Assembly (NCBI GenBank): GCA_033297205.1
Contig: MU859107.1
Location: 62,001-126,000, forward strand
Reading direction: 5' to 3'
DNA from: Pseudoneurospora amorphoporcata
Lineage: Eukaryota; Ascomycota; Sordariomycetes; Sordariales; Sordariaceae
Length of the DNA stretch: 64,000 nucleotides
A model generated the notes under the pieces. It was not told the origin of the DNA. It worked only from the letters and a program-made list of their open reading frames with translations, and did not search any database. The position numbers were made by a program, and so were the translations under genes. Positions within the stretch are counted from its first letter, which is position 1; each line of letters starts with the position of its first letter. Shown piece after piece: positions 55,824-64,000 of the stretch.

Positions 55824-58526
55824 CTTGGCAGGGCAGCAAGATATAGGCGAATCGCCTAGATGGTGTTCCGGGGAAAGTTGGAGCTCAAAAGTCCGGGGAT
55901 ATTGCTGTGGTCAGAGTCCAAAAAAAAAAAAAAAAAAGACGGGATGAAAGAAAAGGCGGGTGCTACGTTGGTTGATACACGGGATTTATGGATGCCGGGA
56001 AAGGTAAATGATGGGATGGAATATGAACCTCAACGGCTGCACGGAGCCGGGCCTGCTTTCCAGTGTGTCAGTCCCGTCGCACAGCGCGGAGCGGGTACCC
56101 CACTGATGTCAACGTCCATTGGCTGTACCCCACTTCCCCACCTTAGGTGAGCTAGCGCTGCACAAGTTGCATAAAGCCTACCGAGTGGGTCACCTTTAGT
56201 GGTACGTACCGCTCTGTTTTCACGATCTGGCGATAATACAATCAACACTTGATATGGGTTTACATATATTGCTTTGACTCATCTGATTTGTTTTTGTTCA
56301 AATAGGTGTAGCGCCGGGTATAATTGGCTTCGACCAATCTGTTGGTGAGCTGATGCGGGTCGCAAGGCTTTTCGGGTTCGATCCAGTGACAGGATTGGCT
56401 TGAGTAAAAATAATGGAATCGAGTGAGTGGAAGCGGTATTCGTTGTGAGAGGGTTTCGAGATGCCTGGAGCATCTCTGTATCAAATAGAAATCCTCAGGT
56501 ATAGCTTGTGGATAAGTCCTATAGGGGCCTGGTGTGAGGAATGGCGGCATTATACAGGTTCAGGACTGTGATTAGCATTACAGACTTCGACTAGTTTAAG
56601 CATGTGCGCACTGCGTGGTTTCTCCGTCATGCCTTTGGCTTCTATAGGATGAAGTGCTTTATACATTTACTGGACTGCAAGACCGATCGAAGTGGCAGCC
56701 TAGCCCAGCATGGTAGCCTTTGGAATATCGTACCCACGAGAGCCTGGTGAACTCGAAAGGCTGCCTGCCACCTTACCATGTTGGTTTCAAACTTCCCATA
56801 GAGGGAGTGGTGTTGATGGAGGGTCAGATGCTCGGCCTCGTGATCACAGTCACCCAAATCATGTGCCGACCTGTCTCACACTGTCATCTGAGAGGCCTCA
56901 ATGGCATTATGAGAAAAAGAGAAGTCAGTGACGGCGGCCGGACTTGGGGTGTGATCGAAGTCGTTGCATTCACGATAACCAACGGGCCTTTGCAGTCAGG
57001 CACGGGGCTTTCCTGTGTATCGGAATCTGTAGCAAAAAGGCAACTGATTTCAATAAGGTATCATGTCCCGACACGCACAGCCCAGAAATGTGTGCCTTCT
57101 TCACCTTGGACAGCCACACTCACTTCCTGGGTTCAACCAGGAGGAATTGGTCAAGTGGAAAAAGCAGGCAAATGGGAGGGTTGGGGTCGTATTATTTGGG
57201 CGCACGTGCCTGGAATGGGATTAGGAGGCCGCACATGTGCTACCCGGTAGAGTCCTCGACGCCTTCAAGGTGTCATTCTCACACTTTGATTTGACATGCT
57301 ATGTGTTGTCAAACAAGATGCATGCCGTCGAGAATGCCCTCATAAGATGTGAGAGCCAGGGGTGTTGAAGGATGGGGGAGACCAGACGTCCATGTGCGGG
57401 AAGACTACACTAACAAAACAGTGGGGACGAGGAGTTAGTTGACCGGGGAATGGGCATTCGAGCATTCAGCATTCACTTTCACTCGAGCATTGCGCATGGT
57501 CCGTGCACAGCAAGGTGTGCGTGCCTCTAGTCTTTTTTATACAAGCCGGCGGCTCGACCTCCTTCGCTGCCTCTCGACTCAGCTCACATGACTTTCTCCA
57601 GATCAACTTCGAAAAAAGAGGTTTTGTTAAGCCCGACGAACGCAAGATTCGAAACTGATTTTTTCCCCAATAACCGGTACGTTTTTCCAATTTAAATCGA
57701 ATGATAAACATCTTTCTCTTTGCCCAGGTTTCCTTTTTGCGTTGTTGTTGGTGCTTGTTTCCTCGAACCTGAAGCGTTGGATGGGTCCAAGTCCTCTTGA
57801 TTGACGCAGTCACGAGTTTTGCACATGACCTCGACCTTCTAAGAATCCCAAGCGTCCCGACCACCAAAACCTCTAGTCAAGGTATTTGCCTTCACGATTC
57901 CATATGCCTTTCCCCATTAACACGAATGAAGTCCTGGCTGGTGGATGCACGCTGCACAAATCGTCGTCAAGCCTCCAAAGACTCTTGTTGTTCTCGCGAG
58001 CCATGCGACCGGCGACATTTTTCGACAAAACCAGAGGCGACATGGATCGAGAGAACATCATCTTCTCCATACAAACCATCACGCCCTTGATCGATCCTAC
58101 GTGTCGCATCACGAACATGAATGCAGCTTCATATAGGGCTTGCACGACGTTTGCGGACGGTCCACGGAAACTACCACACTCAATCCTGTTCACGCCGAGA
58201 CTCTTTTGGCTGCCTAGCCGAAGCGACGCGTTGATTTGATCGCATGAAAACCGCTGCCACCATCTGGACGGGAGCTCTGCCCAAAAGACCCATCGTTACC
58301 GCAACATCCATAGCAAGCAAGTGCTTGCCAATGACCAGGACGGGCGGTCTGGATCGTGAGATATGGAACTGTTGTATTCTTGGTTTCCCAAGCTGTTGGT
58401 GCTGCTTGCCTCTGAAATTCGGACTGAAGATGAGGCATCGGCGACAGGCAAAAGGGGCCATTGCATCCCTTGATGAGTGTTTACTGACTATGAGGTACCA
58501 GCATCCTTTCCTCTGAGAAATACAAA
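55824..58526. other. 2.7-kb divergent intergenic region
   Basis: Between fyv10 (minus) and the bHLH gene (plus). An A tract at about 55920-55937 and an E-box CACGTG at 57203-57208 are visible. Frames at 56720-57250 and 57886-58239 are unsupported; the segment after about 57780 could be a long 5' leader with upstream ORFs. Confidence 0.45.
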
Positions 58527-59502
58527 ATGGCTGCTCCTGTTGCTATGGAGCATCCCGATCTCACGGACCTCTCCAACACCCCAGGACAGAAGCGAAAGCG
58601 CGCATCCGAGTCTGCTTCGCCTGATTCACGCAGAAACAAGCGCGGCGTTCCACCTGCGACAATGACAGTACCCGAGCCAGAGGCGTTTCTTGAGAATGCT
58701 GTTAGCATCGCCCAAGCAGCCCATGATCATGTCAGCGCCGACGACTTCAATGCGCTGGCTCAGGCCGCCTCGGATCACACAGACACGGCTGATGCGAACA
58801 GCGCTACTAACACTGCCGCCGCCGCTCTCAACATGTATCCTACTCTTCATGTCCCTCCACCGACCGAGGAGACTTTTGCACCTCCGCCGCCAGGACCAGA
58901 GATGCAGCACCACGACGAGAATGCATATCACAACCCATCTCCCGTCCAACAGTCAGATGGCCTGCCGCCTATGACCCCCCAGGCATCTCTCCCACCGCCC
59001 AACGGTGTACAACCTGAGCCGCCAAAATGGGGAACGCATACGCCCGGGCATCTCCCACCCAAGCCGGCTGTAGGCAGTGAAGAGTGGCACAAGATGAGGA
59101 AGGACAACCACAAAGAAGGTAAGTTTCGGCATACCAACCAACAGAGCTACAAACTTGTTAACCGAGACAACAGTGGAGAGACGACGTCGCGAGACTATCA
59201 ACGAAGGCATCAATGAGCTTGCGAAGATTGTTCCCGGCTGCGAGAAGAACAAAGGGTCCATTCTTCAGCGTGCTGTTCAGTTCATCACTCAACTCAAGGA
59301 GAATGAGACCCAGAACATCGAAAAATGGACGTTGGAGAAACTGCTCACGGAGCAGGCCATCCAGGAGCTAAGTCAGTCCAACGACAAGCTCAAACAGGAG
59401 GTAGATCGACTATATCGGGAGAGGGAGATGTGGAAGAACATCGCCGAGTCAGCCGGTTTACAGCCTCCTCAACCAAAAGAAGAACCAGAAGGCAGTAGTT
59501 AG
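58527..59502 (+). CDS. bHLH-zipper transcription factor, CBF1 (centromere-binding factor 1)-like
   Basis: Two exons, 58527-59118 and 59174-59502 (306 residues); the 55-bp intron (GTAAGT, GTTAACC branch) falls inside the basic region. Splicing joins EEWHKMRKDNHKE to VERRRRETINEGINEL. This forms the basic helix-loop-helix typical of Cbf1, with H, E and R residues placed to read CACGTG (H and E flanking the junction, then R). Helix 2 (KGSILQRAVQFITQLKENET) runs into a leucine-zipper-like helix ending near 295. Residues 1-180 are disordered, with a KRKRASESASPDSRRNKR nuclear signal. In yeast Cbf1 acts at centromere CDEI and at sulfur-metabolism promoters; in filamentous fungi it is mainly a transcription factor. 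The role here is by homology. Confidence 0.92.
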
Positions 59503-60967
59503 GAGGAACATGTGGGAAGAGCGGTACTTCGACTTCTTACCTGATTGGAGGGACTATCAGTTCTGAGATATTGTTTGGCGTTTATTAGATACACTTGGGG
59601 AGTGGACCTTGTGCTCAGCGACACTCTTAATCATTTGTTTCAACATCATCTTTCGAGATACATTATGATAACGGCGCAACATGTTTATGTCTGGTAATTT
59701 TTTGTGGTTTCTGTCTGAAGCCGTTAAGCAAGTTCTAGGAAATACTTTTGGATCAACAAACTGATGACGGCATCCAGATATGTGTGGAGTTATGAATGTG
59801 TGGAGGAAGCTTCCTGGGACCTGGATCCGGGACCCCTACTCGTCAGGGCTAGAAACGCCTAGTCTGACCCCGTGCTGGCAGCCTGGCACTCGCTTGGGGT
59901 CCCAGAGGCGTTTCCAGCCCAGACGAGTAGGAGTGAGGTCCCCAGGTTCCAGCGGGGTTCATACTTCATTCAGCGGAACTCGGCGGGGTCAAAGCCAATC
60001 ACCTGATAGGCTAGAGATGACGCAGTTGACTGACAGCTAGGATGTTGTGATATGGTGCCCGATAACAAGACTTGTCTTCTTTTACTAAACATTCACGAGG
60101 CGATAACAAGGGAGACCGATCACAAGGTAACGGCAAAGGATACTCAGAAAGGGTTATCGGCGGTCGCCGGCGCAAAGACAAAAGCAACGGGATCAAAGGA
60201 CGGAGCGGTTCCATACTTTCGTTTCATTGCCGTGGTCGGAATGCTTGTCCCCGTCCCTCACCATGGTGATGATCTCGGGACATTTTGCCCCTATTATGAG
60301 CGATAGCTGATAGTCGGGTACGTGACGTCGGGCCGTTCCATGTACGTAAACACTTCGTGTCCTGTCCGTGTTGGCAAGGCAAGGCGGCAGGCGGCCAGGG
60401 CGGCTGGAACTGTAAGTGGAAGTCTAGAACAAGACCCCAAGGTTCCAATCAGCTAATCATCTCCAATCAAGGGACGTGCAGTCCAATGCTATCCCCAATG
60501 CTAACTGTCTTAAACGTCTGGCCTATATCGGCTTCCCCGCTTCTCTCCATCTCCTCACTCATGCGGTGGCATATTGGCATGGGGCTACTACTTATACAAA
60601 TATAAGCCGGCGATAGCCACTTACTTCTTACTACATCGTTCGTACCTTTCCCTTCTGGCTCCATTGAAAGGGAGCGGCGTCCAGTTCAACTTCCTCTTCT
60701 CCGGATTACCTGCAGGCATCAGCTGAGGACCCTGACATCCGCTTCTCCGAATCTCTCATCTCTTCACTTCTTCCTGTTACCTCTTGTAAGTCCCAAACCT
60801 CTTTCTGTTTGTCGTTGAAAATTCGTTGTGTAGCCGCAAGATCATTGACTTACACAATCGCTCAAAAGAAGTGATCACAGGTTGGATAGCTGATTGAGTT
60901 GGAGATTGGTTATAAGAAACCATTTCTGACGAACACCGCCAGCATCACAATTCACAAGTGACGCAAT
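59503..60967. other. intergenic region with large hairpin
   Basis: Contains the inverted repeat described separately (59814-59952) and, closer to 60967, a CT-rich leader for the GABA transaminase gene. No gene seen. Confidence 0.5.
59814..59952. repeat. 60-bp imperfect inverted repeat (hairpin)
   Basis: Arms 59814-59873 and 59893-59952 are imperfect reverse complements sharing blocks such as CTACTCGTC, GGCT-GAAACGCCT and GACCCC, around a 19-base loop. It could be the remains of a foldback or miniature inverted-repeat element, or a structured RNA/terminator. No target duplication was identified. Confidence 0.6.
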
Positions 60968-62594
60968 ATGGCTTCCAGGCTTCTTAGGAACAGCTATACC
61001 GGCAGCCTGCGTGCCGCGTCTACTGCTGCTTCGACGACGGTTCGCCCTGCTGCTGTTTCCGCAGTTCACCAGTTTTCTGCTCGTCGCCAGTTCTCTGCCT
61101 CTACCAGCAAGATGGCATCATCATTCTACGACAACTGGGAGCCCGAGGGTCCCACGGTCAAGACCGAGATCCCGGGCCCCAAGGCCAAGGAGGCCATCAA
61201 AGAGCTTCATGAGGTCTTTGATACTCGGAGCTTGAACATGCTCACTGATTATCAGAAGAGTGTGGGCAACTACATTGCTGATCCTGATGGCAATGTTCTG
61301 CTCGATGTGTAAGTGATTATGGGTCCCAGACCAAACACCGATCTGTGAAGGATATGAATGCTCATCTGTTATCTCCAGCTACGCTCAAATTGCCTCCATC
61401 CCCATCGGCTACAACAACCCCGTCCTCCACGACGCCGCCCTCAGCTCCGCCATGGTCAACGGCATCATCAACCGTCCGGCCCTCGGCAACTTCCCCCCCA
61501 CAGACTGGGCCTCCACTCTCAAGACGGGCATCCTCAAGGTTGCCCCCAAGGGGCTCGACCAAGTCTTCACAGCAATGGCCGGCTCCGACGCCAACGAAAC
61601 CGCCTACAAAGCCGCCTTTATGTGGCGGCGCCAAAAGGAGCGCGGCGGCGCTCACGTCGACTTCACCGTCGAGGAGATGGAATCCGCCATGGTCAACCAA
61701 GTCCCCGCTGGCTCCAAGCCCCTATCCATCCTCTCCTTCAAGACGGGTTTCCACGGCCGTCTGTTCGGTTCCCTGTCCACCACCCGTTCCAAGCCCATCC
61801 ACAAGCTCGACATCCCCGCCTTCGACTGGCCCCAGGCCACCTTCCCGGCACTCAAGTACCCCCTCGAGCAGCATGCCGAAGAGAACGCTGCGGCTGAGAA
61901 GGCAGCGCTAGACGAAGTCGAGCATTTGATCACCTCGTACCACGTCCCGCCCGCCGCGGTCGTCGTCGAGCCGATCCAATCAGAGGGAGGCGACAACCAC
62001 GCCTCGCCCGCCTTCTTCCGCGGCTTGCGCGCCATCACCCGCAAACACGACGTGCTGCTGATCGTGGACGAAGTCCAAACCGGCGTGGGCGCCACAGGCA
62101 AGTTCTGGGCGCACGACCACTGGGACCTGCAAGATCCTCCGGACATGGTGACTTTCTCCAAGAAAGCCCAAACAGCCGGTTACTACTTCGGCAACCCGGA
62201 GCTTCGCCCAAACAAGCCCTACAGACAGTTTAACACGTGGATGGGCGACCCCGCCAGGGCTTTGCTGTTTAAGGCCATCATTGGAGAGATTGAGCGGCTG
62301 GGACTTGTTGAGCACACGGCTAAAGTGGGTGATTACCTGTATGGCAAGCTGGAGGCTTTGGGGGAGAAATATCCGGGCCAGTTTGCGAATCTGAGGGGCA
62401 AAGGCCAAGGAACGTTTATCGCGTTTGATAACCCGCGCAGGGACGAGTTCCTTGCGAGGGCGAAGAAGTTTGGGGTTAATATTGGCGGAAGCGGGCAGAG
62501 CGCGGTTAGGCTGAGGCCGATGCTGATTTTCCAGGAGAAACATGCGGATATCTTGGTGGATGCTTTGGAGAAGGTTGTTAAGTCTTTTAAGTAG
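60968..62594 (+). CDS. 4-aminobutyrate (GABA) aminotransferase, mitochondrial-type
   Basis: Two exons, 60968-61308 and 61379-62594 (518 residues). A Ser/Arg/Ala-rich N-terminus (MASRLLRNSYTGSLRAASTA) looks like a mitochondrial presequence; a second ATG at codon 49 could give a cytosolic form. Class-III PLP aminotransferase blocks: DVYAQIASIPIGYNNP, ANETAYKAAFMWRR, SFKTGFHGRLFGSLSTT, VVVEPIQSEGGDNHAS, the PLP-phosphate/ring motif IVDEVQTGVGATGKFWAHD, and TFSKKAQTAGYYFG with the Schiff-base lysine at 375 or 376. It converts GABA and 2-oxoglutarate to succinic semialdehyde and glutamate (GABA shunt, growth on GABA). Length and order fit UGA1/GatA orthologues. Confidence 0.95.
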
Positions 62595-63204
62595 CGGATG
62601 TGATGATGTGATGGGAATGATGGGAATGATTGATGGATGTGATTCATGATACTTGCTGGCTTTGTCTTTTGCTTGGCTGAAAGGCTCATATAATGCCGCC
62701 AGAAAACAGAATGGCAGGAGCGGGAGTTCGAATTGAAATCGAATTGATGAACTGTATGTTATGGTGCTTGAAAACTGGCTTGCACGAGTTACTTCATGAG
62801 AATGGTGCCTTGCTATGATACAATAAAGGACATGATGAGCATGATTGCCTTCAACGACATGCTTTAAAACACCAAGCGATTAACATCAACATATCCTGCA
62901 CATGTCTAATCATCGTGGTACAAGGGTATGACTGTTCCGAAACCGCAAAGACTCAATATGAAAATATATCCAAACGACAACGCTAGCATTAACCCATTTA
63001 CGCTGAACCACGATACAAACGCCAACCAGCCAATATGTACCATGCAACTCCGCTGTCACCCATGCCAATGTTCAATCTCTATGCAACACGTCACACCGTT
63101 CATCCTTCCATCAATATCTCATATAAAGATCGTATGTATCATATTCATGTACACTACAAAGGAAACTTCCCAAAGACGCCCTCTTAACACTCCAGGCTAC
63201 CACC
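62595..63204. other. convergent intergenic region
   Basis: Shared 3' flank of the GABA transaminase and alkaline phosphatase genes; AT-moderate, no gene seen. Confidence 0.5.
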
Positions 63205-64000
63205 TCACAACAAATGACCATAAAGCCCCGACTCAAACCCGCCACTCGCAAGCCCATCAGCCTCAAAAGCAGTCGATGCCTTCTCAATCTTCTCCAACTG
63301 CTGCTGCGAGGGAACCTTGCTGCCCAACTTCTTAACCAGCTCCTTGGTGATATCCTCCACCTCGTTATCCAAGTCCAGCCATCCCCTCAGGAACTTGCCC
63401 ACATCCGTGTTCTCCACGTTACCCCTGATCTTGTCGGTGCCGCGGCCACCGGAGCTGTAGATGTTCACGTCCACGGCGCTGTGGCCGTGGGTGCTCCAGC
63501 CGACGCGGGCACGGACGCTGACCAAGCGGGCAAAGAGCTGGACGGCCAGCGCCGGGTTGCTGGCGATCGAGTTGAGCTCGACCTCGGAGGCGTCGTGGAT
63601 GTCGAGGTGCTTGACGACGAGCTCGTCGTTGATCCAGCGGAGGAGCGAATCTTCCTTGTCGCCGGTTTCGGCGATGTGCTTGAGAAGGAGGAAGGTGAGG
63701 TACTCGGATGAGGCGTTGGCGCGGGCCAGGATGGTGGGGTGCCAGTTGTAGACAGGGAGTTCGCTGGGTGCCTCTGTTTAGGGTGTCAGTTATTGCCAAA
63801 GAACAAGGGAAGAAAAAGGAGGGGAAGAATGAACATACGCCAAGCAGTGGACAGACCGCCAGTTTCGTGGTCGCTGGTGGCAACCAAAATTGTCTCGGTG
63901 TCCGACTTCTCAATAAAATCGAGGACAGTCTTGAAGGTCTTGTCATACTCAAGCACCTCACGGACCTGAGCAGCAGGGTCGTTGATGTGGCCGGCATGGT
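63205..64000 (-). CDS. alkaline phosphatase (PHO8-like), 5' part beyond the window
   Basis: Two exon parts on the minus strand: 64000-63839 (cut by the window edge) and 63773-63205, with a 65-bp intron between (donor GTATGTTC, acceptor AAACAG). About 242 C-terminal residues are present. Metal and active-site motifs of the alkaline phosphatase fold are visible: HAGHINDPAAQVRE, VATSDHETGGLSTAW (Asp-His pair) and STHGHSAVDVNIYSSGG (last zinc-ligand histidine region). The C-terminus is ...GGFESGLYGHLL with no obvious GPI signal. The N-terminal serine nucleophile and any signal or membrane anchor lie outside, so vacuolar versus secreted location cannot be judged. Confidence 0.93.

Noticed and set aside
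61362..62161. minus-strand frames opposite the GABA transaminase
   Set aside because: Antisense shadows of a GC-rich, well-conserved coding exon.

Overview
The window looks like nuclear DNA of a filamentous ascomycete, most likely Neurospora or a close Sordariales relative. Genes carry short introns (about 50-240 bp) with GTAAGT/GTATGT-type donors and CTAAC/CTGAC-like branch sites, intergenic spaces are long, and one block of repeats shows the AT-rich C-to-T/G-to-A decay typical of RIP (repeat-induced point mutation). Exon boundaries were worked out by hand from splice signals, reading phase and protein family conservation; no searches were run.

Bases 1-18,100 are gene-poor. The centrepiece is a 7.2-kb RIP-degraded Ty1/copia-type LTR retrotransposon (3686-10931, minus strand). 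It has a 5-bp target duplication, paired LTRs, an initiator-Met half-tRNA primer site, a polypurine tract and a readable RNase H C-terminus. Other elements are nested in it: two inverted-repeat DNA elements with 8-bp target duplications, three copies of a 650-bp LTR, a miniature TRIM-like element with tRNA-like sequence, and a fresher 497-bp solo LTR full of tandem hairpins inside one of the older LTRs. The flanks (1-3685 and 10937-18135) hold no convincing gene.

Bases 18,100-64,000 are ordinary gene space. In order: a YDR124W-like helical-bundle protein (+), tRNA-Arg(ACG) (-), a composite tRNA-like gene (-), BMT5-type rRNA methyltransferase (-), a large AT-hook-like chromatin-type protein (+) followed by a stop-interrupted but in-frame extension, SUMO E1 subunit AOS1 (-), an unrecognised conserved protein with an ATG-only first exon (+), ribosome anti-association factor eIF6 (+), a coiled-coil protein (+), complex I subunit NDUFB3/B12 (-), the CCR4-NOT deadenylase CAF1 (+), the CTLH/GID ligase subunit FYV10 (-), a CBF1-like bHLH factor (+), mitochondrial GABA transaminase (+), and the 3' part of an alkaline phosphatase (-, cut by the right edge).

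The genes are single housekeeping or regulatory genes and do not form an obvious cluster. The most unusual signals are the nested transposon stack with its two terminal-GAGAAAC elements, the TRIM with a tRNA-like LTR junction, and the reading frame that stays open for 1.3 kb past a TAG and a TAA downstream of the AT-hook-like gene. The TAA lies inside a protein-level tandem repeat.
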